Source: JAGORM01 sp964406795
GTDB lineage: Bacteria > Patescibacteriota > Microgenomatia > Levybacterales > GWA1-39-11
Direction of reading: 5' to 3'
NCBI GenBank assembly: GCA_964406795.1
Contig: CAYOTA010000010.1
Location: 1 to 54,761, forward strand
DNA length: 54,761 nucleotides
In this document: piece after piece, positions 35,480 to 43,836 of the stretch
How positions within the stretch are numbered: the stretch's first letter is position 1
Layout of the letters: each line of letters begins with the position of its first letter
Program-made: the position numbers and the translations under genes
The notes under the pieces: model-generated
Database searches by the model: none
What the model was told of the DNA's origin: nothing
What the model saw: the letters and a program-made list of their open reading frames with translations, nothing else

Positions 35480-37432
35480 GTGGAAAATACTGGATTTCAA
35501 AAAATAGACGTTAGTAAAGTTTCAGATAAGCATATTCAAAAAGACACTAACGTATCCCATATGAAAAGAAAAAAAATATCACTTTTTAAATCAAGAAGAG
35601 CAAAAATAATTTGGGGAATTGTGGCAGTGCTTGTTTTAGTAACTGTTTATGTAGGATTTAATACATTTATTTTTCTCAAAGATGCTCAAAAAACATACGC
35701 ACAGGCTAAAATTGCATATGATGCAGTGAAAGCTCAAAATGTAGTTTTGGCGAAAGATGAATTCGTTAAAACAAAGCAAAACGTTACCATTCTCCAAAAA
35801 GATCTGGCACCAATAGCTTTTGCTGGATACATTCCGTTTTTAGGAGGTTATTATAATGATGTTAAGAATTTAGTAGATGCCTCAGCTCACGGAGTAAATG
35901 CGGCTATTATAACCACAGATTCATTAATACCCTACGCAGATGTATTGGGATTGAAAGGTGAAAAGAGTTTTGCTGCCGGTTCAGCCGAAGAGCGTATAAG
36001 TTTGGCAATTCAGTCATTGGGTAAGGTAGTTCCGCAAATTGATACAATTGAAGCAGAACTTAAAGCGGCAGAAGACAAAGTAAACAAAGTAAATCCTAAC
36101 AGATACCCATCAGTTTGGAAGTTAAAGAAAGTCCGAGACCAATTGGTGGAGCTTAAAGCCTTAACCCAGGGCGCAGTTGTTGCTGTAGAAGATGGAAAAC
36201 CGCTTATAAAGCTTATTCCTGATTTGCTTGGTGAGAAAGAAGAAAAGAAGTATTTAGTTGTGTTCCAAAATGACAAAGAATTACGGCCTACGGGAGGATT
36301 TATTACATTCTATGCTATTTTTAGAATTGACAAGGGTGTTATAAAGGTTGACCGCGCAGGGGATATTTATTCATTAGATGACTCTCTTCCATCTCCAGCA
36401 AAAGCGCCTGAAATTATAGCTAAGTATCTTCCCAAAGTAACAACCTTTAACATCCGCGATAGTAATCTTTCCCCTGACTTTGTAGAGTCCATGAAGGTGT
36501 TTAATGACATGTATGAGACATCTTCTGAGAAAACTCCAATTGATGGGATTATAGGAATCGATACATATTTTCTGGTTTCTATTCTTGATATTTTAGGTGA
36601 AGTTGAGGCGGGAGGTTTAAAGTTTAATTCAAAAAATGATCCACGTTGTAATTGTCCTCAGGTTGTATATCAGCTAGAAAATGAAATCACACGTCCTGTA
36701 AATTATGTAAAATCCAACAGAAAAGGCCTACTTGCAGAATTGATCTTTGCAATTATGCAAAAAGCTCTTTCTTCTTCACCTAAGGAATATTGGGGACGCT
36801 TAACCCAAGCTGGAATTCAGGATGCTAATGAAAAGCACGTATTGTTCTACCTATTTAATAAAGATGCTCAACGCGGCATAGAGGCACTTAATTGGGGCGG
36901 CCGTGTACGGGCATTTGATGGAAACTATCTCTATATTAACGATGCTAACTTTGGAGGAGCAAAGTCAAACCTTTTTGTAAAACAGGCAGTACGGGTTGAT
37001 CTCAATATTAAATCTTCAGGCGAAATTTCACAAACACTTACCATAGCCTATAAAAATCCTCAAGCATACTCAGATTGTAATTTGGAGACCGGCGGATTGT
37101 GCTTAAATGCTACATTGCGCAATTTCCAGCGTGTATATGTACCAAAAGGTACTAAACTCGAGACATCTAAAGGATCTCAGGTAAAAGTTGAAACAAAGGA
37201 AGAATTGGGCAAATCATATTTTGAGTCATTCTTAACTGTTAATCCGCTAGGAAAAGCAGAGATGACATATACCTACACTCTTCCGTTTAAAGTTACATCA
37301 AAAACACTTCCATTCTTAATTCAAAAACAGCCGGGAACTGACGGAGTGCCATATGAGGTATATGTAAACGGCAAGAAGTTTGAATTTTTTACTCTCACAA
37401 CTGATAAAGAACTGTCCATCCCTGTCAAATAA
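35480..37432 (+). CDS. DUF4012 domain membrane protein
   Basis: A 650-aa protein with a basic cytoplasmic N-terminus, one membrane helix at about residues 43-66, a coiled-coil-like stretch (about 67-110), and a large outside region. The segment VVFQNDKELRPTGGFI with RDSNLSPDF is the DUF4012 hallmark. DUF4012 proteins are common in Microgenomates and Actinobacteria and are often found by polysaccharide genes; function is unknown. The start is GTG at 35480 with an alternative ATG at 35561 (residue 28), which would keep the helix. Its stop overlaps the recO start by one base. Confidence 0.82.
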   Translation: MENTGFQKIDVSKVSDKHIQKDTNVSHMKRKKISLFKSRRAKIIWGIVAVLVLVTVYVGFNTFIFLKDAQKTYAQAKIAYDAVKAQNVVLAKDEFVKTKQNVTILQKDLAPIAFAGYIPFLGGYYNDVKNLVDASAHGVNAAIITTDSLIPYADVLGLKGEKSFAAGSAEERISLAIQSLGKVVPQIDTIEAELKAAEDKVNKVNPNRYPSVWKLKKVRDQLVELKALTQGAVVAVEDGKPLIKLIPDLLGEKEEKKYLVVFQNDKELRPTGGFITFYAIFRIDKGVIKVDRAGDIYSLDDSLPSPAKAPEIIAKYLPKVTTFNIRDSNLSPDFVESMKVFNDMYETSSEKTPIDGIIGIDTYFLVSILDILGEVEAGGLKFNSKNDPRCNCPQVVYQLENEITRPVNYVKSNRKGLLAELIFAIMQKALSSSPKEYWGRLTQAGIQDANEKHVLFYLFNKDAQRGIEALNWGGRVRAFDGNYLYINDANFGGAKSNLFVKQAVRVDLNIKSSGEISQTLTIAYKNPQAYSDCNLETGGLCLNATLRNFQRVYVPKGTKLETSKGSQVKVETKEELGKSYFESFLTVNPLGKAEMTYTYTLPFKVTSKTLPFLIQKQPGTDGVPYEVYVNGKKFEFFTLTTDKELSIPVK

Positions 37433-37974
37433 TGTATTTTATAAAAGATACGGGATATGTTATCAGACGTTTCAATACCCAAGAAGCGGATAAATATATC
37501 ACGATTTTAACTCAAAACAACGGAAAGATTGATGTCTTGGCCAAGGGGATCCGCAAGCTCTCCTCTAAACGTGCGCCTCAACTAGAACTATTAAACAAGA
37601 TTTCATTTCAAGCTGTTGGAAAAACTCAAAATAGCAGACTTGTTTTAACTGAAGTTCAGCTAATTAAAACCCACACATCACTTAAAAATACACTTGATCA
37701 GCTCAAGGTGTTGTTTGCGATATGTGAATTAGTTTCTGTATTGTGTCCGGCAAATCAAAAGCAAGAAGATATATTTAGACTTATTGAAATAACATTGGGT
37801 GACTTAACGTCTGAAAAATCTCAATTTGCCATGCAGTCTTTCCAGATTAAATTACTGTCGTCACTTGGTTATTGGGATGCACGTCACGCGTTTGTGGATG
37901 CAACAGACGTCCAACGGTTTACGGAAAGTGTTATGGAGAGAAAACTAAAGTCTTCAGAATATTTCAGAGCGTAA
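37432..37974 (+). CDS. recO: DNA repair protein RecO (short form)
   Basis: RecF-pathway recombination mediator. The N-terminal OB fold is seen in IKDTGYVIRRFNTQEADKYITILTQNNGKIDVLAKGIRK, followed by the helical domain with LLSSLGYWD. At 180 aa it is shorter than the usual 230-250 and lacks the C-terminal zinc-binding cysteines. It overlaps the DUF4012 stop by one base. Confidence 0.85.
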   Translation: MYFIKDTGYVIRRFNTQEADKYITILTQNNGKIDVLAKGIRKLSSKRAPQLELLNKISFQAVGKTQNSRLVLTEVQLIKTHTSLKNTLDQLKVLFAICELVSVLCPANQKQEDIFRLIEITLGDLTSEKSQFAMQSFQIKLLSSLGYWDARHAFVDATDVQRFTESVMERKLKSSEYFRA

Positions 37975-37994
37975 TTCCTTTTTTCCATCTTCTT

Positions 37995-38003
37995 TGGTAT
38001 ACT
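37995..38003 (+). promoter_or_regulatory. extended -10 promoter of glycyl-tRNA synthetase (TGGTATACT)
   Basis: TG-G-TATACT ends six bases before the ATG at 38010 and there is no Shine-Dalgarno sequence between them. This predicts a leaderless message. Confidence 0.55.
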
Positions 38004-38009
38004 TCCCCT

Positions 38010-39383
38010 ATGGACCAAAAATTTGAAAAAGTTGTATCCCTTGCCAAGCGTCGCGGATTTATTTTCCCTGGATCTGAGCTGTACGGTGGCCTCGCCAACA
38101 CATATGATTATGGTCCAATGGGTGTTGAGCTGATGCGAAACATAAGAAACCTTTGGTGGGATACGTTTGTTCACAAAAGACACGATATGGTAGGGTTGGA
38201 TGCCAGCCTCATTTCACATCAGGATATTTGGAAGGCCTCAGGACATGTTGGCGGATTTGCCGATGCGTTAATTGACTGCAAAAACTGCAAGGCACGTATG
38301 AGGGCTGATCATCTTATTGAAGACGCTCTGGATCAGAAGGTAGAAGGACTGAGTGACGAAGAGCTTTCAAAAATAGTAGTTGAAAACTCAATAAAATGCC
38401 CTAAATGCGGCAAAACTTCCTGGACGCCAGTACGTAAGTTTAATCTTTTATTCCCAGTACACATGGGGATTGTAGAAGGGGATCAGGCATTAGCATATCT
38501 CAGAGGAGAAACTGCTCAGGGGATGTTTGTTAACTTTAAAAATGTTCTTGATTCATCTCGGGTCAAATTGCCTTTTGGAATTGCGCAAATAGGAAAGTCA
38601 TTTAGAAATGAAATAACTCCTGGAAATTCTGTTTTTAGAACATTAGTTTTTGAACAGGCAGAAATAGAATATTTCTTTGATCCGGAAGATGCGGATTGGC
38701 AAAATCTTTTTGAAGACTGGAAGTCTCAAATGTTTTCTTTTGTGACAAATAAACTTGGAATTCAAAAAGAGAATTTGCGCTGGAGACCTCATACTGATGA
38801 AGAGCGATCATTTTATAGTAAAAGAACTGAAGATTTGGAGTATCAGTATCCCTTTGGATTCAAAGAGTTATGGGGGTTAGCGTACAGAACTGATTACGAT
38901 TTGTCTCAACATGAGAAGCATTCAGGTAAGGAATTGCGTGTTGTGGATTCACAAAGCGGACGCAAAATTCTGCCTCATGTTATAGAGCCGGCGGTAGGAG
39001 TGGACAGACTTTTCTTGATGACTTTATGCGATGCATATACAGAGGAAGAAAATAGAACTGTTTTAAAAATTTCGCCCCGTTTAGCACCTATAAAAGCTGC
39101 AGTATTTCCGCTTCTCTCAAACAAGGAAGAATTAGTAAGTAAAGCAAGTGAGGTATATACAACCCTTAAAGAGCATATTTCCGGATTTGTGGTAATGGAT
39201 TCTAGGGGAAATATAGGGAAGCGTTATTTGTCTCAAGATGAGGTGGGAACGCCATTTTGTATTACTGTAGATTTTCAAACATTAGAAGATAATACGGTGA
39301 CTGTACGAGAGCGCGATACTGCATCTCAGGAAAGAGTTGTAATTGGCGAACTTATTAATTATGTATCAAGCAGATTAGCATGA
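38010..39383 (+). CDS. glyS: glycine--tRNA ligase, alpha2 type
   Basis: Charges tRNA-Gly. Class II synthetase of the dimeric type: motif regions FPGSELYGGLANTYDYGPMG near residue 19, LRGETAQGMFVNF, and FRNEITP with the motif 2 arginine, then GVDRLF near the motif 3 site. A zinc-ribbon-like insertion contains CKNC and CPKC pairs. The C-terminal anticodon-binding domain starts near residue 350. The longer frame open from 37872 would run into recO, while ATG 38010 begins with the usual family residues (MDQKFEKVVSLAKRRGF), so I chose it. Length 457 aa. Confidence 0.93.
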   Translation: MDQKFEKVVSLAKRRGFIFPGSELYGGLANTYDYGPMGVELMRNIRNLWWDTFVHKRHDMVGLDASLISHQDIWKASGHVGGFADALIDCKNCKARMRADHLIEDALDQKVEGLSDEELSKIVVENSIKCPKCGKTSWTPVRKFNLLFPVHMGIVEGDQALAYLRGETAQGMFVNFKNVLDSSRVKLPFGIAQIGKSFRNEITPGNSVFRTLVFEQAEIEYFFDPEDADWQNLFEDWKSQMFSFVTNKLGIQKENLRWRPHTDEERSFYSKRTEDLEYQYPFGFKELWGLAYRTDYDLSQHEKHSGKELRVVDSQSGRKILPHVIEPAVGVDRLFLMTLCDAYTEEENRTVLKISPRLAPIKAAVFPLLSNKEELVSKASEVYTTLKEHISGFVVMDSRGNIGKRYLSQDEVGTPFCITVDFQTLEDNTVTVRERDTASQERVVIGELINYVSSRLA

Positions 39384-39392
39384 TGCATTTTG

Positions 39393-39398
39393 TATACT
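39393..39398 (+). promoter_or_regulatory. possible -10 box upstream of small ORF
   Basis: TATACT, preceded by TG, sits 55 bases before the ATG at 39454, after the glyS stop. No good -35 box. Confidence 0.35.
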
Positions 39399-39408
39399 TG
39401 TAATTAAA

Positions 39409-39430
39409 ATTAGAGATATAGTACTCTAAT
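39409..39430. repeat. inverted repeat in the 5' region of a small ORF
   Basis: ATTAGAG at 39409-39415 and CTCTAAT at 39424-39430 are perfect seven-base arms around an eight-base loop, just downstream of the -10-like box. It could be an operator or an RNA hairpin. Confidence 0.5.
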
Positions 39431-39453
39431 ATCGCCTTTGAATTTATTAAATT

Positions 39454-39663
39454 ATGCGTAGACCAGAAGGAGAGTTTCCTAATGCTAGTGGAATGCAGCA
39501 CGATAATATGCGTGCAATCTCAGAGAGTGAAACATTTACTGAAAGGAAAAAAGCTTATTTAAAGAGACCTTCAATTCCAAGATACGGCGAGTTTAGGTCA
39601 GTTGGAAATGCAACTGGGAAGTGGGTAGACACAATTATTACATACAAAAAATCACGACCATGA
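39454..39663 (+). CDS. small protein of unknown function
   Basis: A 69-aa charged protein with no signal peptide, membrane helix or recognised domain. The middle (residues 25-46) is rich in Glu, Lys and Arg. Its TGA stop overlaps the next ATG (ATGA), so it is coupled to a membrane-anchored protein. It has promoter-like and inverted-repeat sequences upstream. Real by coupling and position, function unknown. Confidence 0.5.
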   Translation: MRRPEGEFPNASGMQHDNMRAISESETFTERKKAYLKRPSIPRYGEFRSVGNATGKWVDTIITYKKSRP

Positions 39664-40145
39664 AAAACCTACAAAAAAATAAAATAGTGTTAATTGGAAT
39701 TATTGTAATCCTTGTGTTGGGTGTTAGTGGATTTATTTTCATGCAGTCAAGAAGTAGTGCAACTCCTGAAACTGTTATAGAAGAGGTCTCAAATGTAAAA
39801 CCACTTAAGCCGGAAGATATTGGTCTAGAATTGTCTATCACACAAGACAATAAGATAATTCAATTAGTAGCCTCAAAAATTGATGGAATTTCCTCAATTG
39901 AGTATGACGTTTCTTATGATGCAGAGGTATCGGAAGACGGCCAGGATTTTGTGGCCACACGAGGAGTAACCGGTACTCTTGACACAAATGGCAAGTCAGA
40001 AGTTTCCAAAGATATTGATCTTGGAACATGTTCTAGAAATGTGTGTAAATACGATAAAGTTGTAAGTGAGATAACATTTAATATTCGTGTAAACTTTGCG
40101 AACGGTGAAGTAGGCGGAATTGAAACTACCGTTCCTCTTGAATAA
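39660..40145 (+). CDS. membrane-anchored extracytoplasmic protein, unknown
   Basis: A 161-aa protein with one N-terminal helix (about residues 9-28) and a beta-rich region outside. Two cysteines (CSRNVC) near residue 132 could form a disulfide. It shows no named domain. An upstream frame open from 39621 adds 13 residues but ignores the ATGA junction with the small gene before it, so ATG 39660 is preferred. It ends the segment before the mraZ promoter region. Confidence 0.65.
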   Translation: MKNLQKNKIVLIGIIVILVLGVSGFIFMQSRSSATPETVIEEVSNVKPLKPEDIGLELSITQDNKIIQLVASKIDGISSIEYDVSYDAEVSEDGQDFVATRGVTGTLDTNGKSEVSKDIDLGTCSRNVCKYDKVVSEITFNIRVNFANGEVGGIETTVPLE

Positions 40146-40166
40146 CTCCTCTCTTTTTTTAAATAT

Positions 40167-40274
40167 TTTCACGGATTTCACCTTGCTATAGTTTGATCCC
40201 ATACATTTAGTGTTTTGCGTCTCTTTGATCCATATTGTATGCATTGTGGTATTGACAGGCCGTGAAAAGTTCAC
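40167..40274. promoter_or_regulatory. cluster of GTGAAA / TTTCAC repeats in the mraZ upstream region
   Basis: TTTCAC occurs at 40167-40172 and 40176-40181, and its complement GTGAAA at 40262-40267, where it begins the perfect palindrome GTGAA-AAG-TTCAC (40262-40274) placed within the promoter spacer. This arrangement resembles a repressor site. MraZ is known to bind repeats upstream of its own operon, though its published motifs differ. Confidence 0.45.
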
Positions 40275-40280
40275 TATAAC
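40252..40280 (+). promoter_or_regulatory. sigma70-type promoter of mraZ/dcw cluster
   Basis: TTGACA at 40252-40257, a 17-base spacer, and TATAAC at 40275-40280: the best promoter in the window. Transcription would start near 40287, leaving an untranslated leader of about 80 bases before mraZ. The 222-base gap containing it is the longest gene-free stretch. Confidence 0.75.
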
Positions 40281-40367
40281 TATATAGTACCTTAAAAATA
40301 GGAAGAAGTAGGAGATCTAATATATTTAGATATAGAATTTTATACACTGGTTTCATATAATGAGCAC

Positions 40368-40823
40368 ATGTATTTAGGTTTCCAGATTTCAATTTGTACA
40401 AAGAAAAATCAGATTAGTTTTCCAAGTAAATTTAGGCAACAGAGTGGCGAAAAATATACAATAACGACTTGGTTTGAGAGATCTTTAGTACTTCTTCCGC
40501 ATGATACGGCTCAAACAGTGCTTGACGAGATTATAAAAGACACATCAAGTTTGCTTCCGGAGGTGCGTGACCTAGAAAGATTTCTTTACGGAAATGCGCA
40601 GGAAGTTACGCTTGATTTAAAGAACAGGTTTGTATTGACACAGGAATTAAGAGATTTTGCAAATATTAAGAGTAAAGCAGTGTTTGTGGGTGTTTCCGAA
40701 AGAATTGAGTTATGGGATTTTGATACATACCAGAACTACGGGAAGATGCGCGAATTACAAATAAGAGAAACCGCACTGAAACACTATACACGTATCACAC
40801 AAAATTTACATAGAAATGAGTGA
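40368..40823 (+). CDS. mraZ: MraZ transcriptional regulator
   Basis: DNA-binding regulator of the division/cell-wall cluster, made of two AbrB-like repeats. The first (residues 1-60) contains KKNQISFPSKFRQQ, and the second (from about 77) contains VTLDLKNRFVLTQELRDFA, equivalent to the D-x-x-G-R-x-x-I/L-P segment, here with N in place of G. Length 151 aa is normal. It overlaps rsmH by eight bases, the classical mraZ-mraW order. Confidence 0.88.
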   Translation: MYLGFQISICTKKNQISFPSKFRQQSGEKYTITTWFERSLVLLPHDTAQTVLDEIIKDTSSLLPEVRDLERFLYGNAQEVTLDLKNRFVLTQELRDFANIKSKAVFVGVSERIELWDFDTYQNYGKMRELQIRETALKHYTRITQNLHRNE

Positions 40824-41697
40824 GTTTAGACACATACCAGCACTTTTACAACAAGTTATTGAATTACTCCATATAAAGCCTTTGGCTTTGTATGTTGATG
40901 GAACATTGGGTGGTGCAGGACACACGCAGGAAATAATAAAAAAAGGTGGACGAGTATTAGGAATTGATCAAGACCAAGATGCTTTGGAATTTGTTACGTC
41001 AAAAATGGAAGAAGAGATAGCCGATGGAAGGTTGCAGCTAGCACACGGTAACTTTCGGAACATAGAAGAACTGTCAAAAACAAATGGATTTGAAAGTGTT
41101 TCCGGTGTTCTGTTTGACTTAGGCGTTTCATCTTACCAGTTGGACACACTAGAACGGGGATTTAGTATAAAAGGGAATGAAAGACTGGATATGAGAATGG
41201 ATCAACATACTAATCTTTCGGCATGGGAAGTGGTAAATGGCTATTCCGCAGAAGAGTTGACTAATATTTTTACTAGATACGGGGAAGATGAGAACGCTGT
41301 AGTAGTTGCCGAAGAAATTGTAGTTTCACGCGGAAAACAAAAGATTAACACAACAAAGGAATTGGTAGATGTTATTGAGCAGGTAATAAAAAAATCTGGA
41401 CAATATCATCCGGCTACAAAAATTTTTCAGGCAATAAGAATAGAGGTAAATACAGAACTGGACAGCATAAAAGAGGGATTAAGAGGAGCATTCAATATAC
41501 TGGATCACAAGGGAAGGATATGTGTTATTTCATTTCATTCGCTCGAGGATCGGATCGTAAAACAACAATTTAGTAATTGGGAAATAGAAAATCTAGGTAG
41601 CACAATAACCAAAAAACCTGTTACTGCAGATACTGGTGAGATATCACAAAATCCTCGAGCACGGAGCGCGAAGTTACGGGTATTTGAGAAAAAATAG
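40816..41697 (+). CDS. rsmH: 16S rRNA (cytosine-1402-N4)-methyltransferase
   Basis: Methylates C1402 of 16S rRNA. HIPALLQQVIELL at the start, the SAM-binding DGTLGGAGHT, GIDQDQDA, LFDLGVSSYQLD and ERGFSIK are diagnostic of RsmH/MraW, as is the C-terminal ISFHSLEDRIVK. Length 293 aa. It follows mraZ with an 8-base overlap and is followed by a palindromic, terminator-like region. Confidence 0.95.
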   Translation: MSEFRHIPALLQQVIELLHIKPLALYVDGTLGGAGHTQEIIKKGGRVLGIDQDQDALEFVTSKMEEEIADGRLQLAHGNFRNIEELSKTNGFESVSGVLFDLGVSSYQLDTLERGFSIKGNERLDMRMDQHTNLSAWEVVNGYSAEELTNIFTRYGEDENAVVVAEEIVVSRGKQKINTTKELVDVIEQVIKKSGQYHPATKIFQAIRIEVNTELDSIKEGLRGAFNILDHKGRICVISFHSLEDRIVKQQFSNWEIENLGSTITKKPVTADTGEISQNPRARSAKLRVFEKK

Positions 41698-41698
41698 G

Positions 41699-41764
41699 AA
41701 AAATATGTTCAACTCCGATTAAATCGGAGCCCTGTCTGCCGACAGGCAGGCTCAACATATTTTT
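41699..41764. repeat. composite three-arm palindrome / terminator-like element
   Basis: Perfect outer arms of 11 bases (41699-41709 and 41754-41764) enclose two hairpins: CTCCGA/TCGGAG (41713-41718 and 41724-41729) and CCTGTC/GACAGG (41731-41736 and 41741-41746). The 3' outer arm ends in a run of T. It fills most of the rsmH-ftsL gap. It could act as a transcription terminator or attenuator, or be a small mobile palindromic element. Confidence 0.75.
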
Positions 41765-41802
41765 TCTAAAACAGACATAGAAGGACAGGAAGCTTATAAG
41801 AA

Positions 41803-42093
41803 ATGAAAAAAACTATAAAATTCGTAATTTTTTGCTTACTAATTACAACACTTATTTTGGAGGGTGTGAATATTTATCTTTCAAATAAAGTTGCTGAAAC
41901 AAGCATAGAGGTAGCAATTATCAGACAGGAAATTCAAGAATTAGATGAAAAAACAACCAGTCTTAAGACCGAGCTTCTTAGATATTCTTCATTTGAGTAT
42001 ATATCGTCTAGGGCAGCTGAGTTAGGGTTTAACGACACTCGCGACAATGCAATCATGATTAAGACTCCCGTAAAAGTTGCGCGTGTTGAGTAA
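41803..42093 (+). CDS. ftsL: FtsL/DivIC-like cell division protein
   Basis: A 96-aa bitopic protein with one membrane helix at about 5-26, a leucine- and glutamate-rich coiled coil at about 33-60 (VAIIRQEIQELDEKTTSL), and ISSRAAELGF as in FtsL/DivIC C-termini. FtsL is poorly conserved, so the call rests on topology and its position between rsmH and the PBP gene. Three bases separate it from that gene. Confidence 0.72.
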   Translation: MKKTIKFVIFCLLITTLILEGVNIYLSNKVAETSIEVAIIRQEIQELDEKTTSLKTELLRYSSFEYISSRAAELGFNDTRDNAIMIKTPVKVARVE

Positions 42094-42096
42094 GAA

Positions 42097-43791
42097 ATGA
42101 TAGCTAATTCCACAAGTTCAACTAGATTTCGGCTTCTTATAGCTTTGATTTTTTTTGTGGTTTTATACCTGCTTATCGTTGGTCGCCTATTTTATTGGCA
42201 GGTAGCACGCGCCCAAGATCTGCGAGAGATTGGGATTAAACAAAGTTCAGATAGGCTTCCCATTCAAGCAATTAGAGGTGAGATTTTGTCCCAAGATGGC
42301 TTTCCTTTAGCAACCAACAAGATAACATATTTACTTTATGCAAACCCCAAAGTTATTGATAATAAAAGTTCCTATACAAAGCTACTAGCTCCTATTTTGG
42401 AAATGGATGAGGCATCTGTCAGCGCGCGACTTGACTACGACCTATTTTGGGTAAATGTTGCCTCCAGATTATCAGATACAAAAAAGCGAGAAATTGAAAA
42501 ACTTAAGTTAGAAGGCTTAGGTTTTCAAGAGCAAAGTGATAGATATTATCCAGAAGCCTCTATGGCGGCCCACTTGGTTGGATTTTTGGGTAAAGATCAA
42601 GGAGGCAGTAATCAAGGTTTCTTTGGATTGGAAGGATATTACAATTTTCAAATGCAGGGGAGGAATGGGAGTCTGTATGTAGTAAAAGACGCGCTTGGAA
42701 ATCCGGTTGTTAATGACATTAGAGAAGAAAAAAAGATTGATGGACGCTCTATAACCCTATCTATTGATAGGACTATTCAATACATTTTGGATAAACGATT
42801 AAAAGAAGGTGTCGTAAAATACGAGGCTGACGGTGGAAGTCTCATAGCTCTGGATACCAAAACCGGAAAAATACTGGGTATGAGTTCTGTTCCAAATTTT
42901 AATCCGCAGATTTATTATGAGTTTCCCCAAACCTCTTTAAAAAATCCTGCTATCTCTGACTTGTATGAACCCGGCTCGACTTTTAAGCCGTTAGTTATGG
43001 CAGCTGCTATAGATATGGGTCTTGTAAAGCCAAATACAATATGTACTATTTGTGCAGGACCAGTACCTATAGGGGAGTACAATATAAAAACGTGGAATAG
43101 TAAATATTATCCAAACGCTACAATGACCGAAGTCATTCAACGCTCTGATAATACAGGCATGGTTTTTACAGGAAAAAAGTTGGGTGAGAAGAATTTATTG
43201 TCATATATGCGGCGATTTGGAATAGGGGACGTAACGGGGGTAGACTTGCAAGGTGAGGTGAGCGGAGAGCTGCGGGATACATGGAGTGAAATAGATTTGG
43301 CAACCGCAACGTTTGGCCAGGGAATTTCAATAACTCCATTACAATTGGTTAGCGCGATTAATGCAATTGCGAACGATGGTAAGTTGATGAAGCCCTATAT
43401 TGTTGAGAAAATTACCCAGACTGATGGAAAAGTAATTCCCATAAAGCCTCAGGAAGTAAGAAAGGTTATTAAAGATTCAACTGCCAGTGTTATGACATGG
43501 ATGATGGTAAACGCAGTTGAAAAAGGTGAGGCACAATGGGTGAAGATGCCCGGTTATTCAATTGCCGGAAAAACAGGAACTGCACAAATTCCTGTAGCTG
43601 GTAATTATAATCCTAATGAAACTATTACGTCCTTTGTGGGATTTTTCCCTGCAGAAGATCCGAAGATAACCATGTTAGCGGTAGTGCACAAGCCTAAAAC
43701 CTCTATTTACGGAGCAGAAACAGCAGCTCCTATATTTTTTGCAGCCGCACGCGATATCATAAATTACTACGGAATCCCCCCCACAAAGTAA
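42097..43791 (+). CDS. ftsI: FtsI/PBP2-type penicillin-binding transpeptidase
   Basis: Class B penicillin-binding protein that cross-links peptidoglycan at the division site. One membrane helix (about 13-29), the pedestal dimerisation domain to about 215, then the transpeptidase with S294-T-F-K297, S350-D-N352 and K492-T-G494, all intact. GRLFYWQV and IRGEILSQDG at 29-66 are typical of division PBPs. At 564 aa it is of normal size and has no PASTA repeats. Confidence 0.92.
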   Translation: MIANSTSSTRFRLLIALIFFVVLYLLIVGRLFYWQVARAQDLREIGIKQSSDRLPIQAIRGEILSQDGFPLATNKITYLLYANPKVIDNKSSYTKLLAPILEMDEASVSARLDYDLFWVNVASRLSDTKKREIEKLKLEGLGFQEQSDRYYPEASMAAHLVGFLGKDQGGSNQGFFGLEGYYNFQMQGRNGSLYVVKDALGNPVVNDIREEKKIDGRSITLSIDRTIQYILDKRLKEGVVKYEADGGSLIALDTKTGKILGMSSVPNFNPQIYYEFPQTSLKNPAISDLYEPGSTFKPLVMAAAIDMGLVKPNTICTICAGPVPIGEYNIKTWNSKYYPNATMTEVIQRSDNTGMVFTGKKLGEKNLLSYMRRFGIGDVTGVDLQGEVSGELRDTWSEIDLATATFGQGISITPLQLVSAINAIANDGKLMKPYIVEKITQTDGKVIPIKPQEVRKVIKDSTASVMTWMMVNAVEKGEAQWVKMPGYSIAGKTGTAQIPVAGNYNPNETITSFVGFFPAEDPKITMLAVVHKPKTSIYGAETAAPIFFAAARDIINYYGIPPTK

Positions 43792-43821
43792 CAAAAGCTC
43801 GAACAGAATTGAAAGTCTAAA

Positions 43822-43830
43822 TGATACAAT
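43822..43830 (+). promoter_or_regulatory. extended -10 element (TGATACAAT)
   Basis: TG-A-TACAAT ends six bases before the ATG at 43837, with no ribosome binding site in between. This suggests a separate, possibly leaderless, transcript for the inserted GT2 gene. Confidence 0.5.
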
Positions 43831-43836
43831 TATGCT

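Noticed and set aside
37872..38009. 46-codon extension of the glycyl-tRNA synthetase frame
   Set aside because: It overlaps recO for about 100 bases in another frame and does not resemble the synthetase family; the family start and a promoter fit ATG 38010.
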